Counted from the first letter of the stretch, positions 1-6,039 are shown. The stretch: 8,244 nucleotides of DNA from Candidatus Bathyarchaeota archaeon (GCA_029907045.1 JARYMR010000064.1:1-8244), one strand, 5' to 3'. Notes: generated by a model from the sequence alone, not told the origin. Numbers and translations are program-made.

Positions 1-771
1 GTAGGCGACCTCATAATAGTTCAAGGAGCCTCCCCCGAAGAAATAAACGCAGCTCCAATGACGGGCGACATTATCGTCTTCAAAAAATCAAACAATGAGC
101 TTGTGGTCCATAGAGCAATTGAAAGAATAAACAGCACCGGTGGTTACTTGTTCACAACAAAAGGAGATAACAACACAAGTCCTGATCCCGAAAAAATTAA
201 TGGAAGCGCAATTGTCGGAAGGGTTGTGATGAGAATTCCTTGGATAGGTAATTTCGCCTTACTATTGCATTCGCAACAAAACGTTTACCTTTTTATATTT
301 TTCATTCTAATTTTAATTGTTATTTTTCTCTTTTTCCCTTCTGAAACCAGCGAAGAAAAGAAGGAAAGCGAAGAGAAGCTAATTTTTGGAAAAATATCGC
401 TTAAAATGATTTTCCTTATAATTCTAAACATTTTTCTTATAGGGCTCATCATTTTTGGTCTTTGGGGAACTTTTACTTTCTGGAATCCGGGCGCTGGTTC
501 AAATGGTCGAGGCATGTATGTTACAATTTATGGGATGTTTTCTGATGTTAACTTCCATGAAACATATTCGCTTGAAACCTTTTTGTCTCAGGGTTTCCTT
601 ACATATACGATTGATTGTCGTTTAAATGAGGGGTTGCGAACTAGTGTTCCAACCTTTTCCTGGAGTCAGGCTGCAATAATCCTTCTTGTAGTGTTGGATG
701 CTTGGAATTTAATAAAGATTTTAAGAAAAAAGGGAAAATTGAAGCTTAAACGAGAACAAAAGAGCATTTAA
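1..771 (+). CDS. Signal peptidase I (archaeal/ER type), N-terminus outside window, with long C-terminal membrane extension
   Basis: Membrane-bound serine peptidase that removes signal peptides from exported proteins. The frame is open from base 1, so the ATG at 58 is internal. The N-terminal helix and the catalytic Ser lie upstream of the window. Numbering from the first codon here, the GD-I-I-V-F stretch (22-27) is followed by V-V-H-R (His37 is the expected catalytic His), then K-G-D-N-N plus D62, the conserved acidic box of the S26B group. V-G-R-V-V-x-R-I-P-W-I-G closes the catalytic domain near residue 85. Most archaeal enzymes end soon after this point. This one continues for about 165 residues: a helix at about 95-113, a charged Glu/Lys/Ser linker, a second helix at about 134-157, an apparently exposed segment of about 65 residues, a third helix at about 222-236, and a Lys/Arg-rich tail. 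Family assignment is firm; the role of the extension is unknown. Confidence 0.88.
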   Translation, partial: VGDLIIVQGASPEEINAAPMTGDIIVFKKSNNELVVHRAIERINSTGGYLFTTKGDNNTSPDPEKINGSAIVGRVVMRIPWIGNFALLLHSQQNVYLFIFFILILIVIFLFFPSETSEEKKESEEKLIFGKISLKMIFLIILNIFLIGLIIFGLWGTFTFWNPGAGSNGRGMYVTIYGMFSDVNFHETYSLETFLSQGFLTYTIDCRLNEGLRTSVPTFSWSQAAIILLVVLDAWNLIKILRKKGKLKLKREQKSI

Positions 772-780
772 GAATATGCC

Positions 781-785
781 TTTTT
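781..785 (+). terminator. Possible oligo-T terminator after signal peptidase gene
   Basis: A T5 tract lies ten bases after the signal peptidase stop codon and before the TBP promoter. Archaeal RNA polymerase can terminate at short T-runs without a hairpin. No stem is visible here, so the call is weak. Confidence 0.3.
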
Positions 786-822
786 CAATTATTATGGTGT
801 GGAAAAGCTTTTGAAACCTAAG

Positions 823-842
823 GCTTTATAAAGGTATTTAAG
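823..842 (+). promoter_or_regulatory. TATA box(es) of the TBP gene
   Basis: TTTATAAA at 825-832, preceded by the purine-rich GAAACCTAAGG that could act as the TFB recognition element. It is followed directly by a second TATA-like element, TATTTAAG (835-842). With the usual distance of about 26 bases, the first box places the transcript start near 855 and the second near 864. Both imply a very short leader or none for the tbp mRNA. Confidence 0.65.
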
Positions 843-855
843 CATCCAATATGAG

Positions 856-863
856 AAGTGATG
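856..863 (+). promoter_or_regulatory. Shine-Dalgarno-like AAGTGATG before tbp
   Basis: GTGAT is complementary to the CACCUCC-flanking part of the archaeal 16S 3' end. It sits three bases before the ATG at 867. The same octamer stands four bases before the larA start at 4227, which favours 867 over the GTG at 858 or the ATG at 861 as the tbp start. If transcription starts near 864, the site would not be in the mRNA. Confidence 0.45.
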
Positions 864-866
864 TTT

Positions 867-1427
867 ATGCCAAAAGTTAAAGCCATAATAAATATCGAAA
901 ATGTTGTTGCTTCTGCAACATTGAACCAGAAAGTTGACTTGAACGCTGTTGTTAAGGGTTATCCAGGCGTAGAATACCGTCCAGAACAGTTTCCAGGACT
1001 TGTCTTTAGGCTTAAGAGACCGAAGACAGCCACTTTGATTTTTAATTCTGGAAAAATGGTTTGCACCGGCGCCAAATCAGAGAAAGAAGCACGAAGAGCC
1101 GTCATGAAGGTTATTAAAGAGTTAAAAAAAGGTGGAATAATAATCATTAGCAAGCCGGAACTAAAAATACAAAACATTGTAGCTTCTGCAGGCTTAGGTG
1201 GAATGATAGATTTAGAAAAATCAGCTTCCACCCTTGGGAAAACAATGTATGAGCCAGAACAGTTTCCAGGTTTGATTTATAGAATGGATGAGCCAAAGGT
1301 GGTTATACTATTATTTGCAAGTGGAAAGCTTGTCTGCACTGGAGCCAAAAGGGAACAAGACGTTTACGACGCAGTCCATAAACTTCACAAGATATTGGAA
1401 GAACAGGAACTTATATTTTACGAGTAA
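867..1427 (+). CDS. tbp: TATA-box-binding protein (TBP)
   Basis: General transcription factor that binds and bends the TATA element and recruits TFB and RNA polymerase. The 186 residues are two direct repeats of the TBP saddle. Repeat 1 has N-I-E-N-V-V-A-S-A-T, then P-E-Q-F-P-G-L-V-F-R-L and F-N-S-G-K-M-V-C-T-G-A-K. Repeat 2 has I-Q-N-I-V-A-S-A, then P-E-Q-F-P-G-L-I-Y-R-M and F-A-S-G-K-L-V-C-T-G-A-K. The paired phenylalanine and GK-VCTGAK elements are those that contact the minor groove. Archaeal TBPs are usually about 180-200 residues and often begin M-P-K, so 867 is preferred; ATG 861 (M-F-M-P-K) and GTG 858 are in frame and possible. The tail is short and mildly acidic. The gene stands alone on its strand, convergent with pyrE. 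Identification is certain. Confidence 0.97.
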   Translation: MPKVKAIINIENVVASATLNQKVDLNAVVKGYPGVEYRPEQFPGLVFRLKRPKTATLIFNSGKMVCTGAKSEKEARRAVMKVIKELKKGGIIIISKPELKIQNIVASAGLGGMIDLEKSASTLGKTMYEPEQFPGLIYRMDEPKVVILLFASGKLVCTGAKREQDVYDAVHKLHKILEEQELIFYE

Positions 1428-1431
1428 GCCT

Positions 1432-1465
1432 TTAGCCGTACACGCTAACACTTTTATCCCTTTTT
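1432..1465 (+). terminator. Short hairpin plus T-tracts between convergent tbp and pyrE
   Basis: TTAGC (1432-1436) pairs with GCTAA (1444-1448) across a seven-base loop. T4 (1452-1455) and T5 (1461-1465) follow on the plus strand. These T-runs lie at and just inside the pyrE 3' end. They could terminate tbp transcription; the stem alone is only five base pairs and may be chance. Confidence 0.4.
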
Positions 1466-2083
1466 AATTTGCTTCAAAATAGTTTTCAATTGTTCCTCAT
1501 CTATCGCCCCAATTTCAAATAGCCTACTTGCTATCTCGCTAACTTTAAGCAAAGCATGAACTTTTATCCCGTTTTTTTCAAGTTTTTCTTTTCCGCCTTC
1601 TTCTCTGTCTAAAAGCACAACAGCATCACTAACCACTCCACCCTCGCTTCTTATGGCTTTGGCTGCCCTTTTAAGAGATAATCCAGTCGTGATTAAGTCG
1701 TCAATTAATAGGGTGCTGTCTCCGGGCGCAATTATTCCCTCTATTCTCCTTTGCCTTCCATGAAGACGAATGTCTTTGCGGATGTAAAGGAAGGGTTTCC
1801 TTAAATGATAGGCAACTAAGGAAGCAAAGGGTATACCAGCAATGGGAATTCCAGCTATTCTGTCAAAGTTTTCTGCTCCAATTTCCGCTTTTATAAAGCT
1901 TACATAAAAATCGCAGACTCTATGGAAGGCGTCTGGGAAGCTTGGTATAACCCTTAAGTCTATGTAGTAGGGACTTATTTTTCCGCTTGTAAGCTTGAAA
2001 GCTCCAAATTGAAGGGCGTCTATCTTTTTTAATATTTTGCAGATTTCAATCTTAACCGCTTTGCTTTCTTCCATGGGCAACAT
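1454..2083 (-). CDS. pyrE: Orotate phosphoribosyltransferase
   Basis: Cytoplasmic enzyme of de novo pyrimidine synthesis that joins orotate and PRPP to give orotidine 5'-phosphate. With a start at 2083 the protein has 209 residues, normal for the family. F-x-L-T-S-G-K-x-S-x-Y-Y-x-D-L-R (29-44) is the N-terminal orotate-site signature, and T-L-L-I-D-D-L-I-T-T-G-L-S (124-136) is the PRPP-binding motif. The mobile catalytic loop reads R-K-D-I-R-L-H-G (102-109): by recalled alignment to the Salmonella enzyme, the catalytic-loop Lys is Arg106 here, while the His is kept. The ATG at 2083 follows the upstream hydrolase stop (2085-2087) by one base, so reinitiation is plausible. The ATG at 2074 (M-E-E-S-K) has better spacing from GTGA and is an alternative. 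The in-frame ATG at 2119 would overlap the neighbour by 35 bases and is less likely. Confidence 0.93.
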   Translation of the reverse strand: MLPMEESKAVKIEICKILKKIDALQFGAFKLTSGKISPYYIDLRVIPSFPDAFHRVCDFYVSFIKAEIGAENFDRIAGIPIAGIPFASLVAYHLRKPFLYIRKDIRLHGRQRRIEGIIAPGDSTLLIDDLITTGLSLKRAAKAIRSEGGVVSDAVVLLDREEGGKEKLEKNGIKVHALLKVSEIASRLFEIGAIDEEQLKTILKQIKKG

Positions 2084-2084
2084 T

Positions 2085-2777
2085 TCACGTCCGTTTAGAA
2101 ATCTGGTATATTTTTCCAACTTCTGGAACCAAACATGTGATTTTTGGCATTTCCCTCTTCAAAATTTCAGCGAACTTCTTTTGGTCTGTCGCTGAACCAG
2201 TATGATAGGGAACAGCAACCTTGGGCTTTGTTAACCTTGCAATTTCAGCGCCTGTTTCTGGAGAACTCCCAGGAGCAATTCCAACGGTGCAGAAGACAAC
2301 ATCAAACTTTTCTTTTTCGCCTATGGATGCCATTTCTGGGAATGGTAGGCTGTCTGCTGTGTGAAAGATTTTCACTCCATCCTCGCTTGTGATTATGAAG
2401 GAGACAGGCGTGGCTGCCGGTGGATGATTACATTTTTCACCCTTTATTGAAACTCCGCCAAGTTTTACTTCCAAACCGGACTGAATTTCATGCAGCTTTT
2501 CAGGAGCAACAACATTTCTCAATCTTTTTGCGGATGTGGGGTCAGCCACAACCACACATAAAGTGTTTTTGTGGATTTCTGAGATTAGGGATTGGTCTAG
2601 ATGGTCGTAGTGTTCGTGGCTGATTAAAATTGCATCTACACTTTTGAAAGTGCGGGATTTAACTTCTACGGGGTCTATTATGAGGGTTTTTGATGGAGTT
2701 TTGATGGTTACTCCAGCATAACGATTAAACCACGCAAATAATATTTCATTTTTTGCAGGAGTCTTTTCAATAGCCAT
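2085..2777 (-). CDS. Metallo-beta-lactamase-fold metal-dependent hydrolase, UlaG/UPF0173-like
   Basis: A 230-residue protein of the UlaG/UPF0173 branch (COG2220) of the metallo-beta-lactamase superfamily. The metal motif H-E-H-Y-D-H is at 54-59. Further likely ligands are His118 (C-N-H-P-P), Asp142 (H-T-A-D-S) and His192 (P-Y-H-T-G), so the active site looks complete for two metals. The N-terminus shows the fold's usual F-N-R-Y-A-G-V-x-I-K-T and L-I-I-D-P strands. Relatives include lactonases and phosphodiesterases, so the substrate cannot be inferred. No signal peptide is seen, so it is cytoplasmic. The start is well supported: GGAGG lies seven bases upstream. pyrE begins one base after the TGA stop, so the two are almost surely co-transcribed, although no role in pyrimidine synthesis is known to me. 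Confidence 0.88.
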   Translation of the reverse strand: MAIEKTPAKNEILFAWFNRYAGVTIKTPSKTLIIDPVEVKSRTFKSVDAILISHEHYDHLDQSLISEIHKNTLCVVVADPTSAKRLRNVVAPEKLHEIQSGLEVKLGGVSIKGEKCNHPPAATPVSFIITSEDGVKIFHTADSLPFPEMASIGEKEKFDVVFCTVGIAPGSSPETGAEIARLTKPKVAVPYHTGSATDQKKFAEILKREMPKITCLVPEVGKIYQISKRT

Positions 2778-2784
2778 GCAAATT

Positions 2785-2789
2785 CCTCC
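2785..2789 (-). promoter_or_regulatory. Strong Shine-Dalgarno GGAGG
   Basis: GGAGG on the minus strand, seven bases before the ATG at 2777. It fixes the hydrolase start and shows that this organism uses leadered, SD-dependent initiation for some genes. A TATA-like CTTTAAAACT (2811-2820), overlapping the end of the MFS frame, could give a separate transcript with a leader of about 12 bases. Confidence 0.6.
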
Positions 2790-2814
2790 AACTAATTAAT
2801 TATGCGCCTTAGTT

Positions 2815-4077
2815 TTAAAGAGCTTGTGCTTCTCCATGCAAATTTGGTTGAGATTCTTTAACAAGAAATAAGACTATGAAAATTCCTATGATGCTTAATC
2901 CGAGGGTGAGATAGAAGGGCAGTTGTGGAAAGAAGTTTATGTATAGATAATTGCCCAGTAACATTCCAATACCATTAAAAATGTAGCCGACAAAATTTCT
3001 GAACCCAACTACTTTTCCTCTGTTTTGTGGATTTACAAAGTCTGTTGAAAGCGCCATGGCTGCAGCCATGACAAGCAATTGACCTATGGCGAATAGTGAC
3101 ATAGAAATCATAACTGTTAGGAGGTTGCCAGAAACAAAGATTAGGGTGGCAATGCCGAAAATTATCAAGCCTAGAATTAATGGAATTTTTCTTCCTACCG
3201 TGTCAACCATTTTGCCTATTGGAATTGAAGTAACAACCATGGTTAATAACAATGGAATGAAGGTGAGCCATCATTGCTCTTTAGGAATACCTAAAGTTTC
3301 CGTTGCATAAATGGCGTTCATCACATGGGTAAGCGACATCCCAAACATTACCATGGTTTGAACAATGAAAAGCCACAACATAGAAGGCGGCACAATTTTC
3401 CAAACGTTAACGCTTTCTTTCACAGCCCTTGGATAGGAGGAAATGAAATATCTAAATCGAATAGGCTCACCGTTTGTTAACGTTTCCTTTAATTTGATTC
3501 GCCAAAGGGCTGCAATGGCATAAAGAATTGTTACAATTACGTAAATGATTCGCATGCTCATTTCTAAACCAAAAGCAAGTAATAGGAGACCTGCAATGGC
3601 TGGACCTGGAGTGTTAAATGTTCCATGGATGAGCTGTATTATTGAGGAGCCCATCCCTCTTCGTTCTGGAGGAAGTGAATCTTGAACCATTGCGAATAAT
3701 GCTGGTTGATAGATGAGGCATAGGCTGTGGACTATAGTTCCTATAAGAATGAAATGCCAAGAAGGCGCAAAAGCAAAAAATAAGTTTGACAAAGCCATCA
3801 CAAAAGTCATTGTTGTGATAAGCTTGCGTCTTCCATACTTATCTGCAAGGTAACCGCCTGGAAAGGCTACAATTGCCATTACAACCCAGTTGGCAAGCCC
3901 TATTATGCCTAATGCCAATGGAAAATCTTTTCCTCCCAAAACATCTTGAACATAAAGTTGAAAGTTTGGAACCGGCATTTCCATGGCAAGGTCCATTATT
4001 ATCCAGCTTATTACTAGAACTTGATAGTTGCCAGTTATGAAATAGAATTCCCGCCTAAGGATTTCCCGTAATCTCAT
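2815..4077 (-). pseudogene. MFS transporter, 12 helices, interrupted by one in-frame TGA
   Basis: Major facilitator superfamily permease. The frame from the ATG at 4077 to the TAA at 2815-2817 is 420 codons, normal for the family, and contains one TGA at codon 269 (3271-3273). The first part (268 residues, 3271-4077) carries helices 1-7 and the loop 2-3 signature G-G-Y-L-A-D-K-Y-G-R-R-K (74-85). The second part, in the same frame after the TGA, carries helices 8-12 and the matching C-half loop G-K-M-V-D-T-V-G-R-K. No insertion or deletion is needed to join them. In recalled relatives this loop reads like G-I-S-x-x-x-W-G-L-I, so the TGA may replace a Trp TGG. No convincing start site with an SD opens the second part (TTG at 3252, ATG at 3240). 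Substrate unknown. It could be a recent pseudogene, a sequencing or assembly error, or a readthrough gene; the first two are likelier. Confidence 0.82.
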
Positions 4078-4091
4078 TAACTTCCCTTTGC

Positions 4092-4123
4092 GTTTCCATG
4101 AAACAGTGAAACAGCGAAACAGC
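4092..4123. repeat. 8-bp-periodic GTTTC/GAAAC half-site array in the MFS promoter
   Basis: Plus strand: GTTTC (4092), GAAAC (4100), GAAAC (4108) and GAAAC (4116), each starting exactly eight bases after the last. The first is inverted relative to the other three. The last three are tandem octamers GAAACAGT, GAAACAGC, GAAACAGC. The first pair forms the palindrome GTTTC-CAT-GAAAC. The array lies between the transporter TATA-like box and its start codon, over the expected transcription start, where a bound protein would block initiation. Operator function is inferred. Confidence 0.6.
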
Positions 4124-4133
4124 CCATATAAGG
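4124..4133 (-). promoter_or_regulatory. TATA-like box of the MFS transporter gene
   Basis: Minus strand CCTTATATGG, preceded by AGCTAAA. A start about 26 bases downstream falls near 4102, giving a leader of about 25 bases that includes the purine stretch AAAGGGAAG just before the ATG at 4077. Confidence 0.5.
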
Positions 4134-4179
4134 TTTAGCTTATGCAAAAAGCAAATTGATGGATTCAGTTTTGGTAAGG

Positions 4180-4187
4180 CTTAATAG
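4180..4187 (+). promoter_or_regulatory. TATA-like box of larA
   Basis: CTTAATAG, preceded by the purine-rich GGTAAGG, lies about 26 bases before position 4210. That would give a leader of about 17 bases containing the AAGTGATG ribosome-binding octamer. The match to the archaeal TATA consensus is moderate. Confidence 0.4.
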
Positions 4188-4214
4188 TTGCTGCTCACGT
4201 GTTTTCATACTTAA

Positions 4215-4222
4215 AAGTGATG
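4215..4222 (+). promoter_or_regulatory. Shine-Dalgarno-like AAGTGATG before larA
   Basis: Identical to the octamer before tbp (856-863) and spaced four bases from the ATG at 4227. It supports that start. Confidence 0.45.
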
Positions 4223-4226
4223 CCTA

Positions 4227-5501
4227 ATGGTTGATGTTTGGCTTCCATATGGAAAAACGGAAGTATGCGCAAGAATTCCAACAAGAAACTTTTTAGGCAC
4301 AATCGATCCGAAGGAAAAGTCAGGCGTGCCAGACGCTAAAGCGGAAATTGAAAGGGCTTTGAAAGAGCCTATAAGCTCTAAAAGGTTAAGCGAAATCGTT
4401 AAGCCAGGAAGTAAGGTGGCAATTGTTGTTGATGATGCAACTAGACCAGCACCAAGCCACCTAATGGTTCCGCCATTGTTGGATGAGTTGAATGCGGCTG
4501 GCGTTAAAGACGAAAACATAACAATAATTTTTGGCTGTGGAGGACACAGAGCTGTTACCAGGGAAGAAGCCATTGGCCTTTTAGGCGAAGCTGTTCTTAA
4601 TCGTGTAAAAACTGTAAGTCACGACTCTAAAGCTCAAGATCTTGTCTATGTTGGCACAACGCAGAAGTATGGAACAAAGGTTTATTTGAACCGTATTTTC
4701 GCGGAGGCTGATGTGAAAATTCTGACAGGGGATGTTTGTTTTCATTATTATGCGGGTTATGGCGGAGGAAGAAAAAGCGTTTTGCCAGCAGTTTCAGGAG
4801 AAGAAACAATAAAGCACAATCATGTCATGCTTTTGCATCCAAATGCAAAAACTGGAGTTTTAAATGGAAATCCAGTTCACGAGGACATGGTTGAAGCAGC
4901 AAAACTAGCTAAAGTAGATTTCATTTTAAACGTTGTGATGAACAGTAAAAAGGAAATAGTGAAGGCTTTTGCGGGCAATTTGGAACAAGCCTTTTACGAA
5001 GGCGTTAAAGTTGTGGATGAAATGTATCGCATACCAGTAGACCGCAAAGCAGACATAGTTGTGGTTAGCCCCGGTGGGCATCCAGTTGACATAAACCTTT
5101 TCCAAGCCTATAAGGGTATTGACAGCGCCCTTGAGGTTGTTAAACGCGGCGGCATGATAATTTTGGTGGCTGAGTGCCCTGAAGGTCACGGGAGCCAAGT
5201 TTTTTATGATTGGATGGTTAAGTTTAAGGATTTGAGAGCAATTGAAAGGGAGATTAAGAACAATTTTGTTTTGGGTGGACATAAAGCCTATTATTTGTTG
5301 AAGGCTTTGCAAAAAGTTCAGATAATTTTGGTTTCAACAATGCCAGACTATTATGTTACAAACATCTTCAAGTTGAAAACAGCAAGAGCTGTAAACGATG
5401 CGTTAAACGAAGCTTTCAACATTATTGGGAAAAATGCAAGGGTTTGGGCGATGCCATATGGAAACTTCACATTGCCAGAGGTCAAAACAACTGAAGAGTA
5501 A
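4227..5501 (+). CDS. larA: LarA-family nickel-pincer racemase/epimerase (lactate racemase-like)
   Basis: A 424-residue cytoplasmic enzyme of the lactate racemase family (DUF2088 plus C-terminal domain). Members interconvert the stereoisomers of 2-hydroxy acids by hydride transfer to a covalently bound nickel-pincer nucleotide. Every catalytic position recalled from Lactiplantibacillus LarA is present at nearly the same number: Asp70 and Arg73 (D-D-A-T-R-P), His107 (G-C-G-G-H-R), His173 (F-H-Y-Y-A-G-Y-G-G-G-R-K), Lys183 (cofactor attachment), His199 (H-N-H) and Gln293/Lys296 (F-Q-A-Y-K-G). The residue before Gln293 is Phe rather than the Tyr of the lactate enzyme, so the substrate may differ. 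The cofactor enzymes LarB, LarC and LarE are not in the window. The gene is divergent from the MFS transporter across a 149-base control region. Family certain, substrate open. Confidence 0.93.
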   Translation: MVDVWLPYGKTEVCARIPTRNFLGTIDPKEKSGVPDAKAEIERALKEPISSKRLSEIVKPGSKVAIVVDDATRPAPSHLMVPPLLDELNAAGVKDENITIIFGCGGHRAVTREEAIGLLGEAVLNRVKTVSHDSKAQDLVYVGTTQKYGTKVYLNRIFAEADVKILTGDVCFHYYAGYGGGRKSVLPAVSGEETIKHNHVMLLHPNAKTGVLNGNPVHEDMVEAAKLAKVDFILNVVMNSKKEIVKAFAGNLEQAFYEGVKVVDEMYRIPVDRKADIVVVSPGGHPVDINLFQAYKGIDSALEVVKRGGMIILVAECPEGHGSQVFYDWMVKFKDLRAIEREIKNNFVLGGHKAYYLLKALQKVQIILVSTMPDYYVTNIFKLKTARAVNDALNEAFNIIGKNARVWAMPYGNFTLPEVKTTEE

Positions 5502-5510
5502 AGCTCAAAA

Positions 5511-5520
5511 AAGTTAAATC
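5511..5520 (+). promoter_or_regulatory. Possible TATA-like element for a leaderless rimI/ard1 transcript
   Basis: AAGTTAAATC lies in the 46-base gap after larA. Counting about 26 bases from its centre gives a start near 5542, within a few bases of the ATG at 5548. No SD is visible before this ATG, which fits a leaderless mRNA. Co-transcription with larA is the alternative. Confidence 0.35.
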
Positions 5521-5547
5521 TCATCATGAAATTTATGCATTAAACGT

Positions 5548-6039
5548 ATGGAGAAGAAAAACTTGCAGCAGACATTCAAACTGCGAAAATTCACCATGAA
5601 CGACTTACAAACTGTAATGCACATAAACCGGGTTTGCTTGCCAGAAAACTATACAGATTACTTTTTCATAGAACTTCACCAAAGATTCCCAGAAACATTC
5701 ATTGTGGCAGAGGAAAACGGCGAGGTTGTGGGTTACATAATGTGCCGTATTGAACTTGGCTTATCAAACTTCGGTTTCAGCGGATTACTGAAAAAAGGAC
5801 ATATCGTTTCAGTAGCTGTTCTACACCAGTATAGGCGCAAAGGAATAGGGAAAGCCTTAGTTACCCAAGCCTTGGAGAACATGCGCATATACAATGCGAA
5901 ACAATGCTTTTTAGAGGTCAGAGTGACCAACACTCCAGCTATTGAACTTTATAAGAAGTTGGGTTTTGAAATAACCCGCACAATCCACGGATACTACTCT
6001 GACGGTGAAGACGCTTATGTTATGACGCGAAAACTTTAG
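5548..6039 (+). CDS. rimI: Ard1/Naa10-like (RimI family) protein N-terminal acetyltransferase
   Basis: A 163-residue GNAT-fold enzyme that transfers acetyl from acetyl-CoA to protein N-termini. The acetyl-CoA pyrophosphate loop is R-R-K-G-I-G-K (96-102) in the context V-S-V-A-V-L-x-x-Y-R-R-K. L-P-E-N-Y (31-35) is the alpha1-alpha2 substrate-loop motif of eukaryotic Naa10 and archaeal Ard1, and Y-Y-S-D-G-E-D-A-Y-V-M (149-159) is the matching C-terminal substrate-wall motif. L-E-V-R-V-T-N-T-P-A-I-E-L-Y-K-K-L-G-F (122-140) is the usual GNAT motif B. The first strand K-L-R-K-F-T begins at residue 11, so the ATG at 5548 rather than the Met at residue 17 is the right start. Archaeal genes of this group are usually named rimI, although the motifs point to a broader Ard1-type activity than S18-alanine acetylation. 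It overlaps the next gene tail to tail by four bases. Confidence 0.94.
   Translation: MEKKNLQQTFKLRKFTMNDLQTVMHINRVCLPENYTDYFFIELHQRFPETFIVAEENGEVVGYIMCRIELGLSNFGFSGLLKKGHIVSVAVLHQYRRKGIGKALVTQALENMRIYNAKQCFLEVRVTNTPAIELYKKLGFEITRTIHGYYSDGEDAYVMTRKL

Noticed and set aside
2084..2119. PyrE start at ATG 2119
   Set aside because: The extra twelve residues overlap the hydrolase gene by 35 bases and precede the normal family N-terminus. ATGs at 2083 and 2074 fit better.
2144..2623. Plus-strand open frames opposite the hydrolase gene
   Set aside because: Their products show no recognisable domain, and the minus strand holds a conserved gene with intact metal motifs. They are antisense shadows.
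2815..3252. C-terminal MFS part as an independent gene starting at TTG 3252 or ATG 3240
   Set aside because: It lacks an SD, starts within a helix, encodes only five helices, and is in the same frame directly after the TGA, so it is the remainder of the upstream gene.
3271..3273. TGA as a selenocysteine codon
   Set aside because: MFS transporters are not known selenoproteins, no SECIS-like stem was noticed nearby, and the expected residue is Trp rather than Cys.
4092..4123. GAAAC repeats as a degenerate CRISPR array
   Set aside because: The units are eight bases with three-base gaps and no spacers, far too short for CRISPR.
4211..4573. 120-codon minus-strand frame opposite larA
   Set aside because: It lies wholly antisense to conserved LarA sequence and has no family features.
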